DNA of 64,000 nucleotides, from positions 3,174,001 to 3,238,000 of the forward strand of contig NZ_AP019700.1 in NCBI RefSeq assembly GCF_006738645.1, written 5' to 3'. The translations under genes and the position numbers were made by a program. The notes beneath the pieces were generated by a model. That model saw only the letters and a program-made list of their open reading frames with translations, ran no database searches and had not been told where the DNA came from. The stretch is from Stella humosa. GTDB taxonomy: Bacteria > Pseudomonadota > Alphaproteobacteria > ATCC43930 > Allostellaceae. How positions within the stretch are numbered: the stretch's first letter is position 1; the number at the start of each line of letters is the position of its first letter. Below are positions 42,463 through 52,054 of this stretch, piece by piece.

Positions 42463-43476
42463 ATGGATGCCGGTCCGCTGCTGGAAGTGCGCGATCTCCG
42501 CACCGGCTTCCGCACGCGCCGCGGCATGCTCCAGGCGGTGGACGGCGTCGCCTTTGCCGTCGCGCGCGGCGAGACGGTGGCGATCGTCGGCGAATCCGGC
42601 TCGGGCAAGTCGGTCACGGCCATGTCGATCCTGCGCCTCTTCGGCCGCACCGACCGGGCTTCGATCGCGGGTAGCATATTGCTGCATGGCCGCGAAGGCG
42701 GCGTGCGCGACCTGCTGACCCTGCCGGAGCCCGCCCTGCGCGACGTGCGCGGGCGGGAGATCGCCGTGATTTTCCAGGACCCGTCGGCCAGCCTGAACCC
42801 GGTCTTCACCATCGGCGAGCAGATCCGCGAGGCGATCCGCCGCCACCGCCCGGGCGACGCCGCGCGCGCCGATGCCGTCGCGGTCGAGTTGCTGCGCGAC
42901 GTCGGCATCGCCGACCCGGAACGGCGCGTGGCCGCCTACCCGCACCAGCTTTCGGGCGGGATGCGCCAGCGGGTGATGATCGCCATAGCACTGGCCTGCC
43001 AGCCGCGCCTGCTGATCGCCGACGAGCCGACGACGGCGCTCGACGTCACCATCCAGGCCCAGATCATGCGCCTGCTGGCAGACCTGAAGTCCGCGCGCGG
43101 CATGGGCCTGCTGTTCATCACCCACGACCTGGCCCTGGTGGGCGAGATCGCCGACCGCGTCGTCGTCATGTATGCGGGCCAGGTGGTGGAAACCGGCGCC
43201 ACGGCCGCCATCCTGGCCCGGCCGCGCCACCCCTACACCCGCGCCCTGCTGGAATGCCGGCCCGAGCGGCGCTACCGCGACGACGGGCAGCCGGACGACC
43301 GCCTGCTGCGGCCGATCGCGGGCGCTCCACCGCGGCCGACCGAGATCCCCGCCGGCTGCCGCTTCGCCCCGCGCTGCCCGATGGCCGAGGCCCGCTGCAC
43401 GGCAGGCCCGGTTTCGCTCGAGCCGGTGCCCGACGACCGTTCGAGCCGCTGCCTGCGCTGGGCGGAAATGGCATGA
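42463..43476 (+). CDS. Oligopeptide/dipeptide-type ABC transporter ATPase (DppD-like)
   Basis: A 337-aa ATPase with Walker [14 protein letters not shown], signature [15 protein letters not shown], Walker [13 protein letters not shown] and the C-terminal oligo_HPY segment ([16 protein letters not shown], with a CPMAEARC Cys region). It pairs with the next ATPase to power uptake by the DppBC-like permeases further along the operon. Its stop overlaps the next start as ATGA. Confidence 0.92.
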   Translation: MDAGPLLEVRDLRTGFRTRRGMLQAVDGVAFAVARGETVAIVGESGSGKSVTAMSILRLFGRTDRASIAGSILLHGREGGVRDLLTLPEPALRDVRGREIAVIFQDPSASLNPVFTIGEQIREAIRRHRPGDAARADAVAVELLRDVGIADPERRVAAYPHQLSGGMRQRVMIAIALACQPRLLIADEPTTALDVTIQAQIMRLLADLKSARGMGLLFITHDLALVGEIADRVVVMYAGQVVETGATAAILARPRHPYTRALLECRPERRYRDDGQPDDRLLRPIAGAPPRPTEIPAGCRFAPRCPMAEARCTAGPVSLEPVPDDRSSRCLRWAEMA

Positions 43477-44450
43477 ACATGGCGGCACCGCTGATGGAGG
43501 TGAGCGACCTCGCCAAGCACTTCCCGCTGCCGCGCAAGGGCTTCGCGCCGCGCGGGGCGGTGCGGGCCGTCGACGGCATCTCCTTCCAGGTGGGTGCGGG
43601 CGAGGTGCTGGGGCTGGTGGGGGAATCCGGTTCCGGCAAGTCCACGGTCGGCCGGCTGGCCTTGCGCCTGCTCGACCCGACGCGGGGTGCCGTCCGCTTC
43701 GAGGGACGCGACATCACGCGGGATTCGCTGCGCGCGCTGCGACCGTTGCGGCGGTCGATGCAGATGGTCTTCCAGGACCCCTATGCCAGCCTGAACCCGC
43801 GGCGCAGTGTCGGCGAGGCGATCGGCGAGGTGCTGCGCCTGCACGCCATCGGCAGCCGGGCCGACCGGCGCGACCGGGCAGCCGCCCTGCTGGCCAAGGT
43901 CGGGTTGGCCTCGGCCGACCTGGGCCGGATGCCGCGCGAGTTCTCGGGCGGGCAGCGCCAGCGCATCGCGATCGCCCGGGCGCTGGCGGTCGAGCCCCGC
44001 TTCCTGGTGGCCGACGAGCCGGTTTCGGCGCTCGACGTATCGGTGCAGGCCGGCATCCTGGCCCTGCTGCGCGGTCTCCAGGCCGAGCTGAACCTCGCCA
44101 TGCTGTTCATCTCGCACGACCTGTCCGTGGTCGAGGTGATGGCCGACCGGGTGATGGTGCTCTATCTGGGCCGGGTCATGGAGGTGGGGCCGACGCGCAC
44201 CATATTCACCCGGCCGCGCCACCCCTACACCGCCGGCCTGCTGGCGGCCGCCCCCCGCCTGGCCGGCGCCGAGCCACCCAAGGTGGTGCTCCGCGACGAG
44301 ATCCCGAGCCCGGCCAACCCGCCCAGCGGCTGTGTCTTCCGCACCCGCTGCCCCTTCGTCCTGCCGGCCTGCGCGACCGAGGTTCCCGCCCCGCGGGCGC
44401 TGGGCCCCGACCATCAGATGGCCTGCATCCGCGATGACCTCTCCTTCTGA
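43473..44450 (+). CDS. Oligopeptide/dipeptide-type ABC transporter ATPase (DppF-like)
   Basis: A 325-aa partner ATPase: Walker [14 protein letters not shown], signature [15 protein letters not shown], Walker [12 protein letters not shown], and the C-terminal [17 protein letters not shown] with the RTRCPF motif. I used the ATG at 43473 that overlaps the upstream stop. Such paired ATPases are typical of peptide, nickel, opine and sugar-acid importers. Confidence 0.92.
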   Translation: MNMAAPLMEVSDLAKHFPLPRKGFAPRGAVRAVDGISFQVGAGEVLGLVGESGSGKSTVGRLALRLLDPTRGAVRFEGRDITRDSLRALRPLRRSMQMVFQDPYASLNPRRSVGEAIGEVLRLHAIGSRADRRDRAAALLAKVGLASADLGRMPREFSGGQRQRIAIARALAVEPRFLVADEPVSALDVSVQAGILALLRGLQAELNLAMLFISHDLSVVEVMADRVMVLYLGRVMEVGPTRTIFTRPRHPYTAGLLAAAPRLAGAEPPKVVLRDEIPSPANPPSGCVFRTRCPFVLPACATEVPAPRALGPDHQMACIRDDLSF

Positions 44451-45378
44451 CGCGCCCGTCCTGATCGTCGGCGGCCGCGGCTTCGTCGGTTCGGCCGCCG
44501 TACGCGGGCTGCTGGCCGAGGGCCGGCCGGTCGCCGTGTTCGGCCCGGCCAGCCCGGTGCCCCTGCCCGACGGCGCACGGGAGATCGTCGGCAGCATCGA
44601 GCGGCCGGACGAGATAGCGGCTGCCCTTGCCGCCACCGGCGCCCGTCAGGTGGTGAGTTTCGCCGCCTTCTCGGCCGGTGCCGTCGGCCTTGCGCGGTCG
44701 GGCGACGGGGACCCGGAGGGCGCCTTCGCCGTCAATGTGCTGGGGTTTCGCCGGCTGCTGGAAGCCTGCGCCGAGGCCGGCGTGCGGCGGGTGGTCTGGA
44801 CCAGTTCCACCGTCGTCTTCGGGGCGGCCGAGGACCCGGAAAGCCGGGTCGCCGAGGATGCGCCGCGCCGGCCGGTCCAGGTCTATGGCCTGACCAAGGT
44901 CCTGGCCGAGGATGTCGCGCGCTGGTTCGGTCGCGTGCGCGGGCTGGAGACCGTGGCCCTGCGCATTCCGCTGATGATCGGGCCGGGGCTCTGGTACGAC
45001 GGCGCCGCCGCCGTGCTGAAGCGCATGATCGCAGCCGCCGCACGGGGCGAGGATTTCGCCGCCGAGGTGCCGGCCGGCCGGTTCGACGCGATGCATGTGG
45101 ACGACCTGGCCCGCCTGATCGGTCGAACGCTCGATGCCCCCAAGGGCCTGGCCGACACCTACAACCTGGCCGGCTACACCACCTCCTATGGCGAGATCGC
45201 CGCCACACTGGCCGCGATCGTCCCCGGCTGGCAGGCGCCATTGACCGAGGTGCCGCCGGCCGTCTTCTATCCCTTGCAGGACCAGCGCCGGATCGAGGCC
45301 GATATCGGTCTCGATCTGGCACATGATCTGCGATCCACGCTTGCCGACATGCTGAACGAACGGACCCCCACCCCATGA
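44434..45378 (+). CDS. NAD-dependent epimerase/dehydratase (extended SDR)
   Basis: A 314-aa extended short-chain dehydrogenase/reductase. The NAD-binding loop VLIVGGRGFVGSAAVRG lies at residue 8, TSSTVVFG carries the active-site Ser/Thr, and YGLTKVLAED holds the catalytic Tyr-x3-Lys. The acid-sugar or nucleotide-sugar substrate is not evident; within this operon a dehydrogenase or epimerase step on the imported acid is plausible. It overlaps the DppF-like gene by 17 nt and the RidA gene by ATGA. Confidence 0.87.
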   Translation: MTSPSDAPVLIVGGRGFVGSAAVRGLLAEGRPVAVFGPASPVPLPDGAREIVGSIERPDEIAAALAATGARQVVSFAAFSAGAVGLARSGDGDPEGAFAVNVLGFRRLLEACAEAGVRRVVWTSSTVVFGAAEDPESRVAEDAPRRPVQVYGLTKVLAEDVARWFGRVRGLETVALRIPLMIGPGLWYDGAAAVLKRMIAAAARGEDFAAEVPAGRFDAMHVDDLARLIGRTLDAPKGLADTYNLAGYTTSYGEIAATLAAIVPGWQAPLTEVPPAVFYPLQDQRRIEADIGLDLAHDLRSTLADMLNERTPTP

Positions 45379-45851
45379 GTTCGAGCCCCATGAGCTATCG
45401 CCAGCGCCTGGCCGATCTCGGCATCACCCTGCCGGCCGCCAAGAAGCCCGCCTTTGCCTATGTCCCGGTCGCCGTTCATGGCGGCCTTGCCTGGGTCTCC
45501 GGCCAGTTGCCCTGGGAAGGCGACGAGTTGATGGCGCGCGGCAAGCTGGGGGCCGAGATCGACACCGCCCGCGGGCGAGAGATCGCGCGCTGCTGCCTGT
45601 TGAACGGGCTGGCCGTGCTGGAGGCCGCCATCGGATCGCTCGACCGGGTCGAGCGCATCGTCAAGGTGACCGGCTTCGTCGCCTCGGCACCGGGATTCCT
45701 GGAGCAGCCGGCCGTAGTCGACGGCGCCTCGTCGCTGCTGGGAGAGATCTTCGGCGAGGCCGGGCGCCATGCCCGCTCGGCGGTCGGCGTCGCCGAACTG
45801 CCGCGCGGCGTGCCGGTCGAGATCGAGTTCGTTGCCGCCATTTCCGCCTGA
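45375..45851 (+). CDS. RidA/YjgF family protein
   Basis: A 158-aa member of the Rid family, whose archetype hydrolyses reactive imines and enamines. The pattern includes AWVSGQLPWEG near residue 40, CCLLNGLAVLEAAIGSLDRVERIVKVTGFV and the final RGVPVEIEFVA. It starts by ATGA overlap with the epimerase gene. In an operon with a dehydratase-like enolase it may clear an enamine intermediate, which would suggest a nitrogen-containing substrate. Confidence 0.87.
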   Translation: MSSSPMSYRQRLADLGITLPAAKKPAFAYVPVAVHGGLAWVSGQLPWEGDELMARGKLGAEIDTARGREIARCCLLNGLAVLEAAIGSLDRVERIVKVTGFVASAPGFLEQPAVVDGASSLLGEIFGEAGRHARSAVGVAELPRGVPVEIEFVAAISA

Positions 45852-45867
45852 TTGGGAGGGACACGCC

Positions 45868-47442
45868 ATGCCTGGATCGCGCCTGCGGCTGATCGCCGGA
45901 TTACTCGCTACGCTTGCCGCCGCCGCACCGGCGCTGGCCGACGATTCCCTGATCTATGGCAAGACCGACCCGGCCGCCAAGGCCGGCGGCAAGATCACGG
46001 TCGGCTCGCTGATCGAGCCGCCGTCGCTCGACCCCTTCCTGCAAGGGGCCGACGCCCGCATCCGCGTCAGCGGGCTGATGTACCAGGGCCTGTTCTTCGA
46101 GGACCAGGCCGGCATCCCGCGGCCCCTTCTGGCGGCCAGCGTGACGGTGGCACCCGACGCCAAGACCTACACCTTCAAGCTGCGCGAGGGGGTCAAGTTC
46201 CACACCGGCCAGGCGATGAGCTCGGCCGACGTGAAGTACAGCTACGACTGGATGCGCGACAGCAAGAACGGCTCGCCCGGCGCCGGCGACCTGTCGTCCG
46301 TCACCTCGATCGACGCGCCCGACGCCACGACCGTCGTCTTCAACCTGTCGCGCCCCAACGCGGCCCTGCCGATGACGCTGACCAACAAGTACGGCGCGGT
46401 CGTGCCCAACGGCTATTTCGCGGCGGCCGACGCGGGCACCAAGTTCAACGAGGTCTCGGTCGGCACCGGCCCCTACAAGCTGAAGGTGTTCCGCCCGAAC
46501 TCGGTCCTCGTTCTCGAGCGCAACAAGGACTACTGGCAGAAGGGCCTGCCCTACATCGACGAGGTGACGTTCGCGACGATGCCGAACAGCGCGGCCGTCG
46601 TGGTCGCCCTGCAGAACCGGCGCATCGACCTCGCCCTCTTCTCGCGGCCGCAGGATGCCGAGCAACTGAAGACGGCGCCCGGCGTCGAGGTGAAGCGCTG
46701 GCCGTCGCTGAACCAGAAGACCATCGACCTCGACGTGAAATACGCCCAGCTTAAGGACGTGCGGGTGCGCCAGGCGATCGCGCTGGCGGTCGACAAGGAA
46801 GCGGTGCTGAAGGCCTCGATCGCCGGCTACGGCACCGTCATCGGCACCATGGTCATCGGCATGCAGGACAGTTGGGGCGTGCCGATCGCCCAGCTCGCCA
46901 ACCAGAAGGTCGACATCGCCAAGGCCAAGGCGCTGCTGGCCGAGGCCGGCCTGGCCGATGGCTTCGACATCGATCTGACCACCATCATCGGCTACGACTG
47001 GATGGATGCGGGTGCCGTCACCATCGCCGAGCAGCTGAAGCAGATCGGCATTCGCGTCAACATCAAGAAGATCGACCTCGGCGTCTGGATCCGCAATTTC
47101 CGGGCGCGCGAGATGGGCTTCACCTTCAACGACTGGGGCACGACGCCCGACCCCAGCCTGCTGTTCTATCGCCATTTCCGCGCCGCCCCCCAGGGTGCGG
47201 ACTTCCGCAACTGGAACAACGCCAAGGCGTCCGAGCTGCTGGACCGCGGCCAGGAGGAGACCGACCCGGTCAAGCGCAAGGCGATCTATACCGAGTTCCA
47301 GAAGCTGCTGGCCGAGGACCCGGTGTCGATCATGATGTTCTCGGCCGACCTCATCACCGGCCAGCGCGACCGGCTGAAGAACTACGACCAGCACGCCACG
47401 GGCTGGTACTTCGGCCTGATCAAGGCATGGCTGGCGAACTGA
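45868..47442 (+). CDS. Peptide/opine-type ABC substrate-binding protein (DppA-like)
   Basis: A 524-aa periplasmic family 5 solute-binding protein. It has a signal peptide at residues 1-24 (LRLIAGLLATLAAAAPALA), the family segment DAKTYTFKLREGVKFHTGQAMSS trimmed to its usual place near 95, and a C-terminal domain ending LIKAWLAN. The start has GGGAGGG 7 nt upstream. It defines ligand choice for the transporter encoded around it. Ligands of this family range from peptides to opines and oligosaccharides, so I do not assign one. Confidence 0.92.
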   Translation: MPGSRLRLIAGLLATLAAAAPALADDSLIYGKTDPAAKAGGKITVGSLIEPPSLDPFLQGADARIRVSGLMYQGLFFEDQAGIPRPLLAASVTVAPDAKTYTFKLREGVKFHTGQAMSSADVKYSYDWMRDSKNGSPGAGDLSSVTSIDAPDATTVVFNLSRPNAALPMTLTNKYGAVVPNGYFAAADAGTKFNEVSVGTGPYKLKVFRPNSVLVLERNKDYWQKGLPYIDEVTFATMPNSAAVVVALQNRRIDLALFSRPQDAEQLKTAPGVEVKRWPSLNQKTIDLDVKYAQLKDVRVRQAIALAVDKEAVLKASIAGYGTVIGTMVIGMQDSWGVPIAQLANQKVDIAKAKALLAEAGLADGFDIDLTTIIGYDWMDAGAVTIAEQLKQIGIRVNIKKIDLGVWIRNFRAREMGFTFNDWGTTPDPSLLFYRHFRAAPQGADFRNWNNAKASELLDRGQEETDPVKRKAIYTEFQKLLAEDPVSIMMFSADLITGQRDRLKNYDQHATGWYFGLIKAWLAN

Positions 47443-47506
47443 GCTGACGGGCCGGGTGGCGGTGCCGCCCGGCCCTCGCCCGCCCATCCCCCGCCGCCCT
47501 GCCCCC

Positions 47507-48451
47507 ATGTTCCGATTCCTCGCCACCCGCCTGGCCAGTGCTGCCGTCGCCGCATTGCTGTCGAGCCTGGCCGTCTTCCTGCTGATGCGCGCCGTGCCGG
47601 GCGACATCGTCGGCCAGATGCTGGGCCAGTCCGGCAACGACCGCACGGCCGAGGCAGCACTGCGCGGCTTCTTCGGCCTCGACCGGCCGCTCTGGGCGCA
47701 GTTCGGCGACTGGCTCGCCAACACCTTCACCGGCAATCTCGGCCGCAGTTGGTACCAGGGCCGGCCGGTGGCGACCCTGGTCTGGGACGCCTTCCTGGTG
47801 ACGGCCGAGATCGCCGTCGCCACCCTGGTCATCGCCACCCTGATCGGCGTGCCGCTGGGCGTGCTGGCCGGCATCCGCGAGGGCACCCGCACCGATGCCG
47901 CGATCCAGGCCTTCAACCTGCTGGGCCTGTCGGCACCGGTCTTCTGGATCGGGCTGATGCTGATGGTCGGCGCCTCGGCGCTGCTGGAATGGTCGCCACC
48001 CTTCGCCTACATGCCGCCCACCGTCGACCTGGCCGAGAACATCAACATCATCATCCTGCCGGTGCTGAGCCTGTCGCTGCTCCAGGCCGCCGCCTACAGC
48101 CACTTCGTGCGCGACACGATGGTGACGGAGCTGCGCCGCGAGTATGTGCGCGCCGCCATCGCCAAGGGGTTGGCGCCGCGTCAGGTCTATTTCAAGCACG
48201 CGCTCCGCAACATCCTGATCCCGCTCGTCACCTTCATCGGGCTGATCCTGATCCAGATCCTGGGCGGGGCGGTCGTCATCGAATCGCTCTTTTCGCTGCC
48301 GGGCCTGGGCCGCCTGATCCTGTCCGGCATCCAAGGGCGCGACTATCCGGTGGTCCAGGGCGCCCTGCTCTTCGTGGTGCTGATCGCGATCGTGGTCAAT
48401 TTCGCCATCGACCTGCTCTACGGCCTGATCGACCCGAGGCTGCGGTCGTGA
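47507..48451 (+). CDS. Peptide-type ABC transporter permease (DppB-like)
   Basis: A 314-aa inner-membrane permease with about six helices. It begins MFRFLATRLASAAVAALLSS, has the DppB-type N-terminal region with RAVPGD, and its EAA loop is YVRAAIAKGLAPRQVYFKHA near residue 225. The ATG at 47507 is 64 nt after the binding-protein stop. The stop overlaps the next GTG as GTGA. Confidence 0.92.
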   Translation: MFRFLATRLASAAVAALLSSLAVFLLMRAVPGDIVGQMLGQSGNDRTAEAALRGFFGLDRPLWAQFGDWLANTFTGNLGRSWYQGRPVATLVWDAFLVTAEIAVATLVIATLIGVPLGVLAGIREGTRTDAAIQAFNLLGLSAPVFWIGLMLMVGASALLEWSPPFAYMPPTVDLAENINIIILPVLSLSLLQAAAYSHFVRDTMVTELRREYVRAAIAKGLAPRQVYFKHALRNILIPLVTFIGLILIQILGGAVVIESLFSLPGLGRLILSGIQGRDYPVVQGALLFVVLIAIVVNFAIDLLYGLIDPRLRS

Positions 48452-49278
48452 AGGCGCTCGCGGCCTTCCTGCGCGAGCTGTTCGCCACGCCCTTGCAGAT
48501 CCTCTGTGCGGTGCTGCTGACCATCTTCGCCGTGTTGATCCTGGTGCCCGGGCTGATCGCGCCGCAGTCGCCCTACGCCATCGACGTCGCCCGCGCGCTG
48601 CGGCCGCCGTCGGCCGCCCATTGGTTCGGCACCGACGATGTCGGCCGCGACCTCTTCGCCCGCGTCATCCACGGCACGCGCATCACGCTGGGGCTGGTGG
48701 CGGGCGCGCTGGCAGCATCCGCCCTGGTGGGTGGGCTGTTGGGGCTGGTCGCGGGCTACTACGGGCGGGCGGCCGACCTGGTCTTCGGCCGGTTCGTCGA
48801 CATGATCCTGACCTTCCCGCCGGTGATCGCGGGCGTCGTCATCACCGGCGTGCTAGGGCCGGGCGCCCGCAACCTGATCCTGGCCCTGGCCGTGGTCTAC
48901 GTGCCGATGTTCTTCCGCATCGCGCGCTCGGGCGCGCTCGCCGAGCGCCAGCGCACCTATGTCGAGGCCGCGCGCGCGCTGGGCTTCGGCGAGGCCTCGA
49001 TCATGCTGCGCCAGGTGCTGCCCAACGTGCTGCCGCTGGTGCTGCTGCAATATGTCATCCTGTTCCCGCTGGCCCTCCAGATCGAGGCGGCGCTGGGCTT
49101 CCTCGGCCTCGGCGTCGCCCCGCCGACGCCGGACTGGGGCGCCATCCTGGAGCAGGGCAAGAACTTCATCTTCTCGGCCTGGTGGATGTCGCTGTGGCCG
49201 GGACTATTCCTGCTGGGATCGGCCTTCGCCGTGATGGTGCTGGGCCGCACGCTGCAGCAGCGCTTCGACCGGCGCTGA
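48448..49278 (+). CDS. Peptide-type ABC transporter permease (DppC-like)
   Basis: A 276-aa second permease from a GTG start coupled to dppB. It carries the DppC motif HWFGTDDVGRDLFARVIHG near residue 55, the EAA loop YVEAARALGFGEASIMLRQ and the C-terminal LGFLGLGVAPPTPDWG. With the DppB-like subunit it forms the channel. Confidence 0.92.
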   Translation: MKALAAFLRELFATPLQILCAVLLTIFAVLILVPGLIAPQSPYAIDVARALRPPSAAHWFGTDDVGRDLFARVIHGTRITLGLVAGALAASALVGGLLGLVAGYYGRAADLVFGRFVDMILTFPPVIAGVVITGVLGPGARNLILALAVVYVPMFFRIARSGALAERQRTYVEAARALGFGEASIMLRQVLPNVLPLVLLQYVILFPLALQIEAALGFLGLGVAPPTPDWGAILEQGKNFIFSAWWMSLWPGLFLLGSAFAVMVLGRTLQQRFDRR

Positions 49279-49325
49279 GCCGGCCGCCCCGCCCCGCCTC
49301 GTCTGTTCGCAAAGGATCGCCCACC

Positions 49326-49973
49326 ATGCCCGTGCGCCTGGCACTCTTCGAGGACGCCTTCGATGGCGGCCGGCCGCTTCACCTGCCGGCCGCGCCGCGC
49401 GCGGTCTATGTCCGGCACGGCACGCTTACCGGCACCAGCGAGAAGACGGGCACGGTGACGCTGGCCGAGGATAGCTGCACCCTGTTCGAAGGCGAACTGG
49501 AACTGTCGGGGACCGGCGAGGCCTGGAGCTGGGAGGCGACGCCCTACGACTGGGGCCCGATGGTGACGGACGCCGAGCGGCCGCGCCTGATCGCCGCCCA
49601 CGCCCTGATGATCGACCCGCGCTACCCGATCCTGATGCGCAGCGACCGGGTGGACTTCCCGCCCGGCATCGTCACGCCCAAGCACGGCCATGGCGGCCCT
49701 GGCATCCGTCGTCTGCTGCACGGCCGCCTGGTGGCCGAGATCGCCGACAAGGTGCATCGGGTGGAGCCGGGCGAAGCCTGGTTCGAGACCGGCCGCGACC
49801 CCGTGGTCGGGCGCAACGTGGCGCCGGCCAGCGCCTTCGTCCGCACCATCCTGCTGCCGACCGACTATCTGGGCCGCAGCAGCTTCCTGCCCTGGACGGC
49901 CGAGGAGGCCGACAAGCCGCGCGGCGTGCAGTACCGGATCTTCTTCGACAGCGTGGTGCGGCTCACCGCGTAG
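49326..49973 (+). CDS. Cupin-like protein
   Basis: A 215-aa protein with two short cupin-like stretches. The second has the His cluster ITPKHGHGGPGIRRLLHGRL trimmed around residue 120, followed by VEPGEAWFETGRDPV. That His/Glu set could bind a metal. It lies 47 nt after the DppC-like gene and is probably the last gene of the enolase-ABC operon, acting as an isomerase or dioxygenase-type catabolic protein or a sensor. It overlaps the convergent esterase by 11 nt. Confidence 0.7.
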   Translation: MPVRLALFEDAFDGGRPLHLPAAPRAVYVRHGTLTGTSEKTGTVTLAEDSCTLFEGELELSGTGEAWSWEATPYDWGPMVTDAERPRLIAAHALMIDPRYPILMRSDRVDFPPGIVTPKHGHGGPGIRRLLHGRLVAEIADKVHRVEPGEAWFETGRDPVVGRNVAPASAFVRTILLPTDYLGRSSFLPWTAEEADKPRGVQYRIFFDSVVRLTA

Positions 49974-50871
49974 GTACCGCACAGTCCGCCTGCACCTGGC
50001 CCGACAGCCAGCGCAGGGCCGGCACGACATGGCTGGCCCAACTGGGCCAGTCATGGCGTCCGTCGTCGACGCGCAATGTGCTGCCGATGCCGAGGCGGCG
50101 CAGCGCTTGGTGAAGCTGGACCGTGCCGTCCAGGATGGCCGGGAAGTCCTGGTCGCCGGCCTGCAGCCACAGTCGCGGTGGCGTCGGGCTCGCCCCCAGG
50201 GCCGGAGCCATCAGGAAGAGGTTCCAGCGGTTGTAGCGCTGCCAGTCGAAGGGCTGCCCGAACACGCTGCCATACATGCGGACGTTGCGGGCCGCCCGCG
50301 CGGCGGGATCGTCCGGCATCGGCGGGAACAGGCTGCCAGAGAGGCTGACCGCGGCCGCATAGCGGTCGGGATGGGCGAACGCCAGCAGCAGCGCGCCATA
50401 ACCGCCCATCGACAGGCCGCCCACCGCGCGGGCAAGGCGGCAGCCGCCGACCGGATGGCGCCGTTCGACGCCGTCCACCAGATCGGTCGCGAAGGCGGCA
50501 TGCACCGGGCCGGCGCCGGCCGGATCGTCGACATACCAGCTGTCACCCCCCATGGGCATGACGACCGCCAGCCGTGCCACCCGACCGGCGGCGATCTCCT
50601 GGTCCATCGTGGCGGCGAGCCGCCCGACCCCGATCCAGTCCCCCTGATTGCCGCCCAACCCGTGCAGCAGATAGAGGACCGGCCACGGCCCGGTGCCGGC
50701 CGGCAGATAGAGGTTGTAGGGGATCGATCGGCCGAGCCGTGGGCTGGGCATGGACAGGTCGGTCACGACCCGCCCCGCCATGCCCGGGTCGGCAGAGGCG
50801 GGACGGGCCGGCTGAAGGAGCAGGGCCAGGCTGGCCAGTGCCCCGGCGGCCAGCCGCCCCGCCCACCTCAT
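49963..50871 (-). CDS. Exported esterase, esterase-D/mycolyltransferase-like fold
   Basis: A 302-aa alpha/beta hydrolase with a signal peptide (residues 1-27, AGALASLALLLQPARPASA). It has the oxyanion segment YLLHGLGGNQGDW, nucleophile motif GGLSMGGYGALLLAF, and the end DGRHDWPSW with the probable catalytic His. This is the Esterase D/antigen-85-like group, which acts on acyl esters of sugars or small molecules. Its start overlaps the OpgC stop as ATGA, so it may remove or add acyl groups on periplasmic glucans; that link is inferred. Confidence 0.83.
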   Translation of the reverse strand: MRWAGRLAAGALASLALLLQPARPASADPGMAGRVVTDLSMPSPRLGRSIPYNLYLPAGTGPWPVLYLLHGLGGNQGDWIGVGRLAATMDQEIAAGRVARLAVVMPMGGDSWYVDDPAGAGPVHAAFATDLVDGVERRHPVGGCRLARAVGGLSMGGYGALLLAFAHPDRYAAAVSLSGSLFPPMPDDPAARAARNVRMYGSVFGQPFDWQRYNRWNLFLMAPALGASPTPPRLWLQAGDQDFPAILDGTVQLHQALRRLGIGSTLRVDDGRHDWPSWASHVVPALRWLSGQVQADCAVPTR

Positions 50872-52049
50872 GGACCGTTGGCGCCGGCCAACATCGGCAT
50901 GGCACCGGTGCGGGTCGAGGCCGCCGGCTGCGCCGGCTGGACCCGCGGCTTGCCTGTCCAGGGCGGGGCCTTGAACCAGGCGGTGATCCAGGCCGCCGCC
51001 GCCAGGATGGCGAAGCCGGCGAGGTTCACCAGCGCCTCCTGCGGCACGTCGCGGCCGATGCGGTCGAGGACGACGCCCAGGAACTGGGCCGCCACCATCC
51101 CGGTCAGGAACACCGCCAGCGACTGCTGGCCGACGCGGCGGATGAAGTCCACCACCGCCCCCTTGAGCCGGGCACCGCGCGGCCCAACCGCGACATAGGC
51201 GAGGTAGGCCACCGCCAGGAAGTGAACGAAGCGCAGCGGCCCCACATGGGTCTTGTCGATCGCGGGCGCCAGCCAGGCGTTCCATTCCCGTAACTCCGGC
51301 ACGGTGAAGAAGCCACGATGCCAGGCGAACGGGATCGTCGCGACGACGATGACCGCCGCCGCGACGACCAGCCGTCGATCAACCACCGGCACCGGCAGCC
51401 AGCCGCGCATCCAGGCGAACCCGGCAAAGAAGACGAGCTGCCAGGCGAAGGGGTTGAAGAACCAGGTGCGATCCGACCAGGGCTCGGCCGGCAGGTCGGC
51501 CAGCCGCAGGAAGGCCAGCCCCCACACCACCAGGACCAGGCCCGCCACCGCCCCGGGACCGCCGAAGCGGGCGGCCGCCATCACCAGCGGCACCATCGCC
51601 AGGATGACCAGGTACATCGGCAGGATGTCGAAATAGTTGGGCACATAGGAGAGCCGCAGCAGGCCTTCCGTCGCCCGGGCGGTGTCGGCGAAGAAGGGCG
51701 CCAGCCCCAGGTCGTCGACATACCAGCTATTGCCGCCGGCGCGGTCGATCGCCACCAGCATGCCCAGCACCACCAGGAAGCAGGCGATATGGGCCCAATA
51801 GACCTGCCAGCAGCGATGCAGGATGCGGGCGGTGCCCTGGAGCCAGCCATGGGCGTCGAACACGCGCCCGAAGGCGACGGCCGACGCCATGCCGGAGCAG
51901 AAGACGAATATCTCGGTCGCGTCGCTGAACCCGAAGCGGGCTGGGATCCACTGCGCCCAGCCGTTGTCGGGGATATGCGCCACCAGGATGATGAACATGC
52001 CGAGGCCACGAAAGAAGTCGAGCCTGGGGTCGCGCTGCCGGGCGGCCAT
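50868..52049 (-). CDS. OpgC-like membrane acyltransferase
   Basis: A 393-aa integral membrane protein with about ten helices, matching the OpgC family that succinylates osmoregulated periplasmic glucans. Conserved features are RDPRLDFFRGLGMFIILVAH at the start, TEIFVFCSGMASAVAFGRVF, and the central NYFDILPMYLVILAMVPLV. The start at 52049 gives MAARQRDPRLDF, the family start. OpgG and OpgH are not in the window. It is middle gene of a three-gene unit with a small membrane protein and an exported esterase. Confidence 0.82.
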   Translation of the reverse strand: MAARQRDPRLDFFRGLGMFIILVAHIPDNGWAQWIPARFGFSDATEIFVFCSGMASAVAFGRVFDAHGWLQGTARILHRCWQVYWAHIACFLVVLGMLVAIDRAGGNSWYVDDLGLAPFFADTARATEGLLRLSYVPNYFDILPMYLVILAMVPLVMAAARFGGPGAVAGLVLVVWGLAFLRLADLPAEPWSDRTWFFNPFAWQLVFFAGFAWMRGWLPVPVVDRRLVVAAAVIVVATIPFAWHRGFFTVPELREWNAWLAPAIDKTHVGPLRFVHFLAVAYLAYVAVGPRGARLKGAVVDFIRRVGQQSLAVFLTGMVAAQFLGVVLDRIGRDVPQEALVNLAGFAILAAAAWITAWFKAPPWTGKPRVQPAQPAASTRTGAMPMLAGANGP

Positions 52050-52054
52050 GGCGG

